Shown: piece by piece, positions 16,744 to 25,258 of the stretch
Layout: each line of letters starts with the position of its first letter
How positions within the stretch are numbered: the stretch's first letter is position 1
Source: G963677185 sp963677185
GTDB lineage: Bacteria > Bacillota > Syntrophomonadia > Syntrophomonadales > Syntrophomonadaceae
DNA: 64,000 nt
NCBI GenBank assembly: GCA_963677185.1
Contig: OY781889.1
Location: 2,976,001 to 3,040,000 of the forward strand
Reading direction: 5' to 3'
The notes under the pieces: model-generated
The model's input: the letters and a program-made list of their open reading frames with translations, nothing else
Databases searched by the model: none
Told to the model about the DNA's origin: nothing
Program-made: the position numbers and the translations under genes

Positions 16744-16801
16744 CGGTTGTTTCTCCATGTTCTTTGCTGAAATTATGCTGCTTACCACGCCCGGGTGAGG
16801 C

Positions 16802-17137
16802 TTACAAAGTGATGACCTGGTCTACCCCGCCGGCACCTTCAATGGCTTTATACAAAACCGGGAAGCATCCTATATGGCCGCCTGCGATCAAAGCTTGATC
16901 AACCCCACGCTCGATGGCGCATTGATCACAGGCCATCAGCAGCATGCCGGTTTTTTCCTGCAAAGCCTGGAGGCGCTGCCCTATTTCCGTGTCTTTATGC
17001 ATAAAATAGGCATTATCGAAGAAGAAGAACATGCCGAGCACATCGGCTCCGTGTTCGTCATTCTCCAACTGGGGAATGATCATGGTATTCAAAATACGGT
17101 GGGCGTTGGTAGTGGAAAAAATGTAAGCAACTTTCAT
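16802..17137 (-). CDS. saoD: DsrE-related protein (SaoD-like)
   Basis: A 111-aa protein of the DsrE/DsrF/TusD sulfur-relay fold: N-terminal beta-strand MKVAYIFSTTNAHRILNT, then FFFFDNAYFMHKD, and a Cys motif ACDQCAIERGV (Cys70, Cys73), followed by a Gly-rich loop. Members carry a reactive Cys for persulfide or thiol transfer; related proteins with Sec in place of the first Cys exist, and this one has Cys. It follows the ATPase gene with a TAATG overlap and a GGAGG ribosome site, and precedes the thioredoxin-like selenoprotein. A role passing thiol equivalents or metal between Cys proteins in this operon is inferred. Confidence 0.82.
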   Translation of the reverse strand: MKVAYIFSTTNAHRILNTMIIPQLENDEHGADVLGMFFFFDNAYFMHKDTEIGQRLQALQEKTGMLLMACDQCAIERGVDQALIAGGHIGCFPVLYKAIEGAGGVDQVITL

Positions 17138-17907
17138 TATATAACCTCCATTAAAAATGTTGTTTTTTTCAAACTTTTCCTTAAATGCCGGACATATTCC
17201 TGGTACCTGGCTGCATCACGATTGCGCGGCCGGGGCAGATCGATGGCCAAATCCTGATCGATACGGCCTTGCCGGGTTGACATCAGCAGCACCCGGTCGC
17301 TCATATAGACCGCTTCTTCGACATCGTGCGTAACCATTAGAACGGTTACCGGATCGCGGGTAAAAATAAGCTCCATTTCCTCCTGCAGTTCCTGACGCAT
17401 TTGATAATCCAGCGCCCCCAGCGGTTCATCCATGAGCAGGACTTCGGGCTGACAGGCCAGGGCGCGGACCAAGGCCGTTCTTTGCTTCATGCCACCCGAC
17501 AACTGGTGCGGATGCAGGTACTCGGCATGGCTAAGTTGAGCCAGTTGCAGCAAGCTCTGCAGCCTTTCCTCTTGATCCAGCTCAGAAATGCCCAGGTTTT
17601 TCATGGGAAACAGGATATTTTCCTTAACCGTCATCCAGGGGAATAGGGCATAGTTTTGAAATACAAAAGCGCGGTCCGAGCCGGGTTTTACCACCGTGCG
17701 CCCCTCGCCGATTACTACAGTGCCCTGGCTGGCCTGGTTGAATCCGGCTATAATCGTAAGCAGGGTGGTTTTACCACATCCCGAGGGACCAAGTACGGAT
17801 ACGAATTGTCCATTTTCCACTTCAAATGAAAGTCCATCAAGAACAACATGCTCCTGGTTTGATTGCATGTAGCATTTACTCAGATTCTGTACTGTAATGT
17901 GGCTCAT
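17137..17907 (-). CDS. saoA: ABC transporter ATP-binding protein (SaoA-like)
   Basis: A 256-aa NitT/TauT/SsuB-type ATPase: Walker A GPSGCGKTT at about 40-48, Q-loop region AFVFQNYALFPWM, signature LSGGMKQR, Walker B LLMDEPLGALD and the switch His in MVTHDVEEAVYMSD. The start is taken at the ATG at 17907, where homologues begin, 20 codons inside the longest frame. It is the first gene of the operon, about 107 nt after the predicted transcription start. It would power the permease at 11999-12826, even though five genes separate them. The last two bases of its stop codon overlap the start of the DsrE-like gene. Confidence 0.9.
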   Translation of the reverse strand: MSHITVQNLSKCYMQSNQEHVVLDGLSFEVENGQFVSVLGPSGCGKTTLLTIIAGFNQASQGTVVIGEGRTVVKPGSDRAFVFQNYALFPWMTVKENILFPMKNLGISELDQEERLQSLLQLAQLSHAEYLHPHQLSGGMKQRTALVRALACQPEVLLMDEPLGALDYQMRQELQEEMELIFTRDPVTVLMVTHDVEEAVYMSDRVLLMSTRQGRIDQDLAIDLPRPRNRDAARYQEYVRHLRKSLKKTTFLMEVI

Positions 17908-18020
17908 GGCTAACCTGATTTCCGTGCAAGACCAATTACATATAATCCGTGTAAAGTGATCTTGCAACCGCCCTTCTTTATATAACTTATTATTATGTTA
18001 TATATTATAATTCCGATTCT

Positions 18021-18049
18021 ATAATAGGATTAATCCTGGCGATTGTCAA
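18021..18049 (-). promoter_or_regulatory. Sigma-70-type promoter of the Sao-like operon with palindromic operator
   Basis: TTGACA (18049-18044), a 17-nt spacer and TATTAT (18026-18021) make a near-consensus promoter reading into the ATPase gene. The spacer holds AGGATTAATCCT, a perfect 12-bp palindrome (18026-18037) that a dimeric repressor or activator could bind. No regulator gene is next to it. Confidence 0.7.
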
Positions 18050-18478
18050 ACCAAAAGCAGGCCCCTCTTCCCAAGTTATTCATAATGGCAATGATTATCA
18101 TTTGAACCGGTGATTTGCAATCAGAATGGAAAAGCTGTATCCATTATCCCGTTTTCAAAATAGGATTTTGAAGCTCAAAGGATTCACTAAGTTGGCGATA
18201 GTTTTAAGGAGAAATGGCTACTGGCGGGCGCTGGATAATAAAAACGTCCATCACTCAATATTGAACAATGGACGTTTTTGTTTTTCTAATGGTAAAAACC
18301 TCAACGAATGACATAAATGCACGCCCCTGGTGGTTTCTTTCAACGATTTCAGGGGTGGGGGGTGCATTCTGGTCAGGGAGTGTGTAAAAACCAATTGCCG
18401 CGGGCAGAAGGAATTTGATCCTCTTTCAAGGCTCCATGGGAACGAGTCTAGTCTTATGACAATCTTTCCAATTACATG
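18050..18478. other. Intergenic region upstream of the Sao-like operon and island edge
   Basis: About 430 bp without a gene. It carries one copy of the tRNA-Ala terminator repeat (18233-18293). A 61-codon plus-strand frame at 18126-18311 has no ribosome site and overlaps the repeat, so I leave it out. Downstream of the repeat, the sequence near 18330-18400 (GGGAGTGTGTAAAAACC) faintly resembles an IS256-type end, which I cannot confirm. Confidence 0.45.
18233..18293. repeat. Left copy of the island-flanking direct repeat
   Basis: This 61-bp stretch matches 29367-29436 with one 7-bp gap, one 1-bp gap and several changes; the shared core is GGACGTTTTT plus GTTTTTCTAATGGT. It contains an inverted repeat (AAAACGTCCAT and its complement), so it also acts as a terminator for the minus-strand ATPase/TOPRIM genes. 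The copy ends at TGGT, the complement of the tRNA ACCA end, but lacks the tRNA body. Confidence 0.75.
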
Positions 18479-19099
18479 CTAAATTTCTGAACAGAATAAC
18501 CCCATAATGAACTCTTTTAGGTCACTTAAACATTCATGGTCAAGATTCCAACATCCCCGTTTAGCCGCAATACCGAGGCTGTGGGCATCTGTACATGCTG
18601 CCACAAAGGACATGCATTTCGCTTTTGTTTCGTTTTTAGGAAAATCGGTAACATTGTTCTTTAAGCAAAGCATGAATGCCTCGACACATTCCATTGCTGG
18701 ATGATCACTACGAGTCTTAAGACACAAATCTTCTAACATGCCTTCTTCTGAGTTAGTCGGGATAATAAAAACCCCAATATTAGGCGTACCATTAACTATT
18801 CCACCCATAGAATCCGGAAATGGCATATTTCGATTGCGCAGAGCGTTTTGGACACTACGGAACGCATCAAATGCGCTCTGGTCCGCGTCTTGAATAATGC
18901 CAACATGTGTTAAGGCATCATAATTTGGCGATACAGCCAGTTTCTTAATGTCCCGGCTGATATTACTTTTTCCTCCGGAGTTGTGCACATGTATTTGCTC
19001 TTCGACCCCCATATGTTTAAAAAGCGCATAGAAGAAGTTAACCTCGTCGTCCCCTTCTACCAAAAGCAGTTTTGTTTTCTCGATTACGAAATGATCCAA
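18479..19099 (-). CDS. TOPRIM-domain protein paired with an AAA ATPase (DUF3226-like)
   Basis: The 206-aa product starts at TTG (19099), one base after the ATPase stop, with GGGAGG 9 nt upstream; the longest frame would overlap the ATPase by 122 bp. TOPRIM features are the strand-Glu segment LLLVEGDDEVNFFYAL, the DxD segment GIIQDADQ, and NSEEGMLEDLC further on, matching the DUF3226 group. TOPRIM domains coordinate metal for strand cleavage, as in OLD-family nucleases and GajA. With the ATPase this forms a split OLD-like module, comparable in layout to RloA/RloB or AbiL pairs, next to a type I restriction system. An anti-phage role is inferred from family and context. Confidence 0.82.
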   Translation of the reverse strand: MDHFVIEKTKLLLVEGDDEVNFFYALFKHMGVEEQIHVHNSGGKSNISRDIKKLAVSPNYDALTHVGIIQDADQSAFDAFRSVQNALRNRNMPFPDSMGGIVNGTPNIGVFIIPTNSEEGMLEDLCLKTRSDHPAMECVEAFMLCLKNNVTDFPKNETKAKCMSFVAACTDAHSLGIAAKRGCWNLDHECLSDLKEFIMGLFCSEI

Positions 19100-19100
19100 A

Positions 19101-20162
19101 TTAGCGCACCTCCCAATTATCTTCAATGGAAGATGCCAACAATTCATAATCGTACACTTTAGCGAGTATATTTTCTCCTGCCTGATCCAATCGAATATAT
19201 CCCAAGAGATTTGCCAGGTCACCGGAAAGACCCTTAACGGCAGAGTTCAGACATTCATAACTGTGAGATGTCACCATTATTTGGCAATCGTATTTTTTAG
19301 CAGCCCTTGCCAGAGCATGCCAGAGTTTTGGCAACACTGAGTAATGAAGGCCGTTTTCAAATTCGTCAATTAGAATAATGCCGCCTTTAGTATTGACCAT
19401 GGAACTAATCAAAGACAAGAATCGTGATATACCATCACCCATGAGTGCAATTGGCAGTTTCTTCTTCATACCTACATCGGCATATAGCATCGGTATACCA
19501 GCACCTAGAGACGCGACCATCAGACCTTTTAGGTCAGGCTCAATCAGTTGCAGATCTTCGATGATCCATTGTGCATCACCTTCGATTTCGAGCTTGCTAT
19601 AAATGGTAGCCATTTCACCCGGAATGCCTCCCCCTCTGGCTGTATGGAAAAAAGACTTGGGAATTGGCGCGGGCTTCTCAATTGACATGGCATATGTCCC
19701 CGGCCCAGCTACCAAGTGACCACGGAAGACAATGTCTCCGTCTATGCTGCCTTTTAGTTCGAGTGCCCAGTTAGTACCGCTTATTCCGTCCGTTAGGAAA
19801 ACACCACTATCGTTGGTAGGTTGGAACTTTTTCGGAGTGTATTCTGATAAATACTTGACGGTGAATAGTTCATCAACTTTCCCGCGGCGCAAACCGATCT
19901 GTATGAGCCTGTCCATTTCGTAATTCCAAAAAAACGGCCCCCACATATGATCGGGTTCAGAAGGAACGGCAGGAACACCTCGCCAATTGTATTGTCGCAG
20001 AATCATTTCTGGATTGGTTCGGTCGTGGGTCAGAAAAACCGCCTCTAGCAGATTTGTCTTTCCGACATTGTTTTTACCACCAATAATGGTAATTGGTTTT
20101 ATTCCATCGGTTGAAAAATCTCTAAATCCTTTAAAGTTCTTTATTGACAGTTGACTGATCAA
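19101..20162 (-). CDS. AAA/SMC-like ATPase of a split OLD-type defence pair
   Basis: A 353-aa ABC/SMC-class AAA ATPase (AAA_15/AAA_21 type). Walker A is GGKNNVGKTNLLEAV at residues about 28-38; the Walker B segment is GGIILIDEFENGLHYSV with the typical H after it; MVTSHSYECLNS gives the sensor His. Such ATPases gate or activate a nuclease partner, here the TOPRIM protein encoded 1 bp downstream. Start is TTG at 20162 behind AAAGGGGGC. No transmembrane or helicase feature is seen. It differs from RecF in size and context. The pair lies downstream of hsdR in the same direction, with about 495 bp of gene remnant between. Confidence 0.85.
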   Translation of the reverse strand: MISQLSIKNFKGFRDFSTDGIKPITIIGGKNNVGKTNLLEAVFLTHDRTNPEMILRQYNWRGVPAVPSEPDHMWGPFFWNYEMDRLIQIGLRRGKVDELFTVKYLSEYTPKKFQPTNDSGVFLTDGISGTNWALELKGSIDGDIVFRGHLVAGPGTYAMSIEKPAPIPKSFFHTARGGGIPGEMATIYSKLEIEGDAQWIIEDLQLIEPDLKGLMVASLGAGIPMLYADVGMKKKLPIALMGDGISRFLSLISSMVNTKGGIILIDEFENGLHYSVLPKLWHALARAAKKYDCQIMVTSHSYECLNSAVKGLSGDLANLLGYIRLDQAGENILAKVYDYELLASSIEDNWEVR

Positions 20163-20657
20163 CTATTACGCCCCCTTTGCCTTTTTAGCGTGGTGCATGG
20201 TTTTCCACGGTCGTTTCTGTTTGTTCCAACGAAGATTGCCGGCACTTCTTTTTGGCTATAGACTTCTATGAAACTACACTATGCTAGTTCTTCAAGATTT
20301 TAGGATTAACGCCCAGATCCAGCATGGCAGCAGAACAGACATTTATCATAATCACCGGAATTGGGTAGACGTTATTTCTTCATGACGCCGTTTCACTAAG
20401 TATGGCATTGCGGATTTCGTCCATAGATGTAATTGTATCCAACTTTCTTATATACGACAATGCGAGAATGGGTGATCCATCGGCGGCAGAAGGTGCGCCG
20501 GTCAATTGTTTGTATCCGCCTAAACCTTGACTTTGGTTCCGTTATTAAAGGAAAACTTCATCTCACGGGCTCCATGTCTGGCTCCTGTACGGGCAGAAGT
20601 TACTTCATCATCACAATCGTATCAAACGAAATAATCACTGGTAAAACATTCAGCAGC
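20163..20657. other. Gene-free interval with a decayed minus-strand coding remnant
   Basis: No intact gene. On the minus strand a frame from about 20553 to a TGA at 20390 reads like real protein (for example QLTGAPSAADGSPILALSYI and TSMDEIRNAILS) but has no start codon with a ribosome site and is preceded by stops. A separate short frame around 20550-20640 (REMKFSFNNGTKVKV) may be part of the same broken gene after a frameshift. I cannot name the family. The promoter of the ATPase/TOPRIM pair probably lies near the left end. Confidence 0.4.
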
Positions 20658-23600
20658 CTACGCGCTTTCCAGCTCTTCGGCATTCTTCTTAATTTCATCA
20701 ATAATGCTAACGATTTTCATGGCGGCTTCAGTCGGGAACAGCTCCAGAATACTCCCCCGGGTCTTGAAGGGATCTTCCTGCAGCACCTTCTTATCGGCGA
20801 TATATCCGTTTTTGACCACATAATCCACGATGGTCTTCACAAAGCGTATCTGCCGAGTGTTAAGATTCTGTTCATCCAAATATTCCGAGAAGGCTTCGTT
20901 GGCTGCTTCGATGGACAGTCCTGTAATCTTGCGGACGAGCAGGGTGAGCGGGGTTGCACCAAAAGCCTGGCTGTATTCTTCTTTGCTGCCCAGCTCTTTC
21001 CAGAGTATGGATTCCAGGGTTTGGTAATCCTGCTCGTTTAGCCGCTTGTTGTTTTTCAGCTTGTAGATCGCGATATGATCTTCGTGTGCAGCAATATAAC
21101 GATTCACCTTGGCATAATAGCTTTCCATGTTGCTGACGCTGTATTCCCCGGGGCTTTCGTTGATCTCCAGGAGCTCATCAGCAAAGTTTGTATAATAGGT
21201 CTTTGTATCGCTTTTATCCAGGAACTTGATCAGGTCGCGCAGGGCTTCACGAACCTCTTCATAATCGGGAATGGCTGCCGACTGCCAGAACTCATCGGTC
21301 TGAACCTTTTCAATGATCTCACTTTGCCGGGCTACCTGGGGTACACTGCCTTTGGCGGAAAGCTTGACCGCGGTAGTCACTACCCGGTCCTTCTGACGGC
21401 GCGCATTTTTCGCAATGATGTCTGCTAACTCAATGGTCAGCATCAGGTGATCAAAGCTGCGGGCCAGTTCGTCACCCTCAACGATACCGATCAGCGCTCC
21501 CAGGTGGCTCTTGATTTCCTCGCTTTCGATATGGCCAATGGCGGTCCAGGCGTCGTCCTGGCTGTATTTATCCACATAGCGCAAGTGCTGCCGGATGGTG
21601 AACTTGTCCCGGTTCAGGGCGGCAATATCCGACCGGCATTTGGTGATCAGGCGCTGTCGGTAAGCCCGGTGCTCTTCATCCTGGAAACGCAAATCCTGCA
21701 ATTCTCTGATCAGATCAACCTTGATTCCGAAGATTCTCTCGGTCAGTCCTATGGCTTCCTTGCCGTCCCGCCCTTTGGGATTGACCCGGAAGAACTCGAA
21801 ATTGCCGCATAGATCAAAGATATAGAAGCACTCTTTATCATGGTCAGGACCGAATAAATCCTTGCAGAGCCTGGTGCCGCGCCCGATCATTTGCCAGAAC
21901 TTGCTTTTCGAAAACACTTTCTTGAAGAAAACCAGGTTGAGTATTTCGGGAATGTCGATGCCGGTGTCCAGCATATCTACGGAAACTGCAATTTGCGGCA
22001 TCTGATTCTTATCCGAAAAGCGGTCAATGAGATCTTCCGCATAGTTAACGGCATTATCAATAACCCGGGCAAATTCCCCTCTGCATTCCGGGTAAAGTAT
22101 ATCGAAGCGCTCTACGATATGAACGGCATGTTCATGGTTGCGAGCAAAAATGATGGTTTTGCCCAGGGTGTCTCCACCGTCCACTTTCAGGCCTTTTTCC
22201 ATCAGGATGGATAGCGCCTGGCCAATGGTGTCATCGTTGAAAATCCATTTGTTCAAGGCGTCGCTGGAAATGCGCTCCGGCATGTCATCATCAAAGGTTT
22301 CTTCGAAAGCTTCCTGGTCTTCTTCGGAAAGATCGTCGTATACGATCCCCTCGTCAAGAAACTTCAAAACGGTTTCCAGACGGTAATGGTCCACCAGAAA
22401 TCCGTCCTGGACCGCATTCGGCAGCTCATAGGCGTATGTAGGCACATCATTCTCCAGGTCAAAAATCCCATAGGTGTTCTTGTCAATATCGGTCTTGGGG
22501 GTGGCAGTCAGGCCGACCAGCATGGCATCGAAATATTCAAAGATGGCTTTGTACTTCTTGAAGATGCTGCGATGGGCTTCATCAATCACCACCAGGTCAA
22601 AATGGCCAATGCTGAACAGGCGCTCGCCATCTTCGTTTTTACTGCTGTCAATGGCATTCATGATGGTCGGATAGGTTGAAAAAACAATCCGGCTCCTGGG
22701 ATCGTCCTTGTTGCTGGTAAGGTTGCACAGGCTCATAGTCGGCAAATGGGTATTGAAGGCATTTTTCGCCTGGCGCACCAGGGCGCGGCGATCGGCCAGA
22801 AACAAAACATTGGTAATCCACTCATGACGGGACATAATTTCCACTAAAGAGGCTACGGTCCGGGTTTTGCCGCTGCCGGTGGCCATTACCAGCAGGGCTT
22901 TGCGAGCCCCGGCCTCAAAGCTTTCACAGACGGCCAGCAAGGCTTCCCGCTGGTAATAACGGTCGGTTATGTCTTTGTTGATGCTGATGTGTTCCAGGGG
23001 CAGCCGGTTATGGCGGCGGTTAATCATGAGCTGCAATTCTTCTTTGGTATGGAATCCCGATACCAGCCGGGGCGGATAGCGAAGATTGTCCCAGATGTGG
23101 GTTTCAAAGCCGTTCGTATAGAATATGATAGGACGCTGGCCATATTTCTTTTCCAGGCAATCTGCATATATGAATGCCTGCTGCTGTCCTTTCCGCGGAT
23201 CCAGGCAGGTGCGCTTGGCTTCCACCACCGCCACTGGTTTGCCGTTGCCTCCGAACAAGACATAATCGGCATAGCCAATACCGCTGCCGTAAGGCATACC
23301 TTCCACTTCCAGCTCCCATATGCAATCATCAGCGAACTTCCAGCCAGCATCTTTGAGATCACGGTCGATATACAGTTTCCGGGTCTGGAATTCGCTGATC
23401 TCGTCAACATGGAACGGTTCGGCCTGGCCCTGGCTGGCTTTCAGGGCGGCTATTTCGGCTCTCAAGGCTTCATTGGCGGCTACCTGTTCTTTAAGCAGGC
23501 GGTCATGAGAGCCCAGTAGCTCATATAAATCGTGCAGCTCGGCCTGGCTTCTTTGCACTTCATCTGCAGCGGGAAGAATCTGTTCATTGAAGGGACGAAA

Positions 23601-23999
23601 GGCCACGGGTTCAGTTGAATACCGGTAATCCATCCAGGCCAGGAACTGGTGTATATTGCGCAGAGAAAGGATGGCTTCCCCCCGGGTGATGCCGGTCCCC
23701 GCATGGGCGGCGGAATTGCCCAGCCGGACGGTGAACTTAATGGGTTTAAACAGCCGGGGATCCAGCAGCTTCATAAAAGTGCCCTCGTGAATCAGGGCGC
23801 TGAGATTATCCTGGTAGGGAAGGTGCAGAGCAGGCTCGGCGGAATACATCCAGCGCACTGCCAGTTCCAGGGCGCGGCGGGCCAGGATGGCGCAGGCCGC
23901 CGGGCTGCTGCCCAGCGTGGCCTCGGCCTCTGTAGCTGATTTCACTATATCCGCAAACTTGCGGTTGCTCTGTAAAAACGCAAAATTGGAATCTGGCAT
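20658..23999 (-). CDS. hsdR: Type I restriction enzyme subunit R (HsdR)
   Basis: This 1113-aa motor and nuclease subunit is complete. It has a helical N-terminal domain (about 15-125) of the DUF4145 type, an HsdR nuclease domain with GIGYADYVLFGG and VAVVEAKRT supplying the D and ExK, a superfamily 2 helicase core (VMATGSGKTRT as motif I, VVIDEAHRS as motif II, GRGTRL as motif VI) and an EcoEI-type C-terminal region. It cleaves unmodified DNA at a distance after translocation. The start ATG follows GGAGGGATAC. Gene order hsdM-hsdS-hsdR on the minus strand, with 51- and 41-bp gaps, points to one operon. Length is normal for the EcoEI-like class. Confidence 0.95.
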   Translation of the reverse strand: MPDSNFAFLQSNRKFADIVKSATEAEATLGSSPAACAILARRALELAVRWMYSAEPALHLPYQDNLSALIHEGTFMKLLDPRLFKPIKFTVRLGNSAAHAGTGITRGEAILSLRNIHQFLAWMDYRYSTEPVAFRPFNEQILPAADEVQRSQAELHDLYELLGSHDRLLKEQVAANEALRAEIAALKASQGQAEPFHVDEISEFQTRKLYIDRDLKDAGWKFADDCIWELEVEGMPYGSGIGYADYVLFGGNGKPVAVVEAKRTCLDPRKGQQQAFIYADCLEKKYGQRPIIFYTNGFETHIWDNLRYPPRLVSGFHTKEELQLMINRRHNRLPLEHISINKDITDRYYQREALLAVCESFEAGARKALLVMATGSGKTRTVASLVEIMSRHEWITNVLFLADRRALVRQAKNAFNTHLPTMSLCNLTSNKDDPRSRIVFSTYPTIMNAIDSSKNEDGERLFSIGHFDLVVIDEAHRSIFKKYKAIFEYFDAMLVGLTATPKTDIDKNTYGIFDLENDVPTYAYELPNAVQDGFLVDHYRLETVLKFLDEGIVYDDLSEEDQEAFEETFDDDMPERISSDALNKWIFNDDTIGQALSILMEKGLKVDGGDTLGKTIIFARNHEHAVHIVERFDILYPECRGEFARVIDNAVNYAEDLIDRFSDKNQMPQIAVSVDMLDTGIDIPEILNLVFFKKVFSKSKFWQMIGRGTRLCKDLFGPDHDKECFYIFDLCGNFEFFRVNPKGRDGKEAIGLTERIFGIKVDLIRELQDLRFQDEEHRAYRQRLITKCRSDIAALNRDKFTIRQHLRYVDKYSQDDAWTAIGHIESEEIKSHLGALIGIVEGDELARSFDHLMLTIELADIIAKNARRQKDRVVTTAVKLSAKGSVPQVARQSEIIEKVQTDEFWQSAAIPDYEEVREALRDLIKFLDKSDTKTYYTNFADELLEINESPGEYSVSNMESYYAKVNRYIAAHEDHIAIYKLKNNKRLNEQDYQTLESILWKELGSKEEYSQAFGATPLTLLVRKITGLSIEAANEAFSEYLDEQNLNTRQIRFVKTIVDYVVKNGYIADKKVLQEDPFKTRGSILELFPTEAAMKIVSIIDEIKKNAEELESA

Positions 24000-24040
24000 A
24001 CGATCTGTATCCCTCCGTTCAGGGCGCGGTACGGTTTAGC

Positions 24041-25207
24041 TCATGAAAAAAGCTCTCCCCGAAAGGCTTTTTGCATGATGCTGTTGAAGTTTTCTTCCAT
24101 CAAGGTCAGGCTTTGCTCCATCACGGCCTTCTGCTCCTCCAACTGTTCGACGATGGCGGCGAACTGATTCTGGAGGTCGAGGGGTGGTAAATAAATATCA
24201 ATATTGTTGATCGCTTGAGTATTCATGAATGTGTAAGCACCTTCATCGCCTGTCTTTAAACGCCCAACACGATTTCCAAACTTGGCAATCAAAAAAGAAT
24301 AAAACTGGGGTAAAATTTGTTGCTGATTCAACCTAATCCTGATGAGGTTAGTGCTGATAATGGACTTTTCTGCTTTTGTTTTTACAACACAAAGTTTTCC
24401 AACCGTTCCAGCCCTTGAAATTATTATGTCTCCCTCGCGAACATTATAGTTTGAAAGGGCCTGAAATTTCGTCTCTTCGATATAAAGACATCCGTCTTCA
24501 GAAAAAGTATCATTCTTGATATTGTCCATAGTCCACACAGGCACACCAGCTACAGTGTATTCATCCCTTTTTAAGGCACTACCGAAAGGCCCACATTTAA
24601 CTGATAAAACAATCCCCGAGCCCCTTACAAGCGGAAATCCCTTCGGATTGGTCACCGGATCCCCGAACATCTCCAGAAAAACACTCTTGATCAGTTCATC
24701 CAGCAGGGCAATCTGCTGACGCCGGAGGTCTACAAGCGCCTGGGCTTGATCCAGGGCGGCAGCGATGCGGCGCTGGGTTTCGATGGGGGGAAGGAAAACT
24801 ATAGTCGAACGTATATCTTCTGCCGACAGATGTTTTACTGTCACGAACGGTGTGCGCTCCTCGATATTCTTGAGTTCTCCTTTTAACACATAGTACAAAT
24901 ATCTCTCGTCAGCCTTTCTGATATCCATACTGATCTTGCATACTCGTTGATTTAGCAAAGCGTCTTCGGACTCCCACTTTGCAATATTAAATTCTCCGTC
25001 CATCCCAATAAGATAGTCTCCGGCTTTTACTATGTATTTTTCATCGTAATTCCCTGAATAATATGTCTTTGTAGCACCTCTAACAACGTCCCTGATTCGA
25101 ATTATTGGAAAACCATTCCCAAGATCGTTGAACAGATCCGATTTGAAAGCAAAACCTGATGTTATGCTAACAACATCTCCAACTGACATATATTCTAGTT
25201 TGTACAT
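24041..25207 (-). CDS. hsdS: Type I restriction specificity subunit S (HsdS)
   Basis: The 388-aa specificity subunit has two target-recognition domains, each followed by a conserved helical region: PPIETQRRIAAALDQAQALV in the middle and LDLQNQFAAIVEQLEEQKAV at the end. The first TRD starts LEYMSVGDVVSITSGFAF, the second is around residues 195-335. The two TRDs read the two halves of a bipartite target, which cannot be predicted here. Length (about 390 aa) and layout are normal, and there is no frameshift, so the system should be active. It lies between hsdM and hsdR. No inverted-repeat hsdS variants, as in phase-variable loci, are seen nearby. Confidence 0.93.
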   Translation of the reverse strand: MYKLEYMSVGDVVSITSGFAFKSDLFNDLGNGFPIIRIRDVVRGATKTYYSGNYDEKYIVKAGDYLIGMDGEFNIAKWESEDALLNQRVCKISMDIRKADERYLYYVLKGELKNIEERTPFVTVKHLSAEDIRSTIVFLPPIETQRRIAAALDQAQALVDLRRQQIALLDELIKSVFLEMFGDPVTNPKGFPLVRGSGIVLSVKCGPFGSALKRDEYTVAGVPVWTMDNIKNDTFSEDGCLYIEETKFQALSNYNVREGDIIISRAGTVGKLCVVKTKAEKSIISTNLIRIRLNQQQILPQFYSFLIAKFGNRVGRLKTGDEGAYTFMNTQAINNIDIYLPPLDLQNQFAAIVEQLEEQKAVMEQSLTLMEENFNSIMQKAFRGELFS

Positions 25208-25258
25208 ATTAACCTGATGCTCCTATACTGATGATTCCTTATTATTCAAGGATTTAAA

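Noticed and set aside
18126..18311. 61-aa plus-strand frame near the island edge
   Set aside because: No ribosome site, low-complexity composition and overlap with the terminator repeat.
20433..21041. 202-aa plus-strand frame opposite hsdR
   Set aside because: Antisense shadow of hsdR and the remnant upstream; no ribosome site or recognisable domains.
22989..23519. 176-aa plus-strand frame opposite hsdR
   Set aside because: Composition is that of antisense of a real gene; hsdR is complete through this region.
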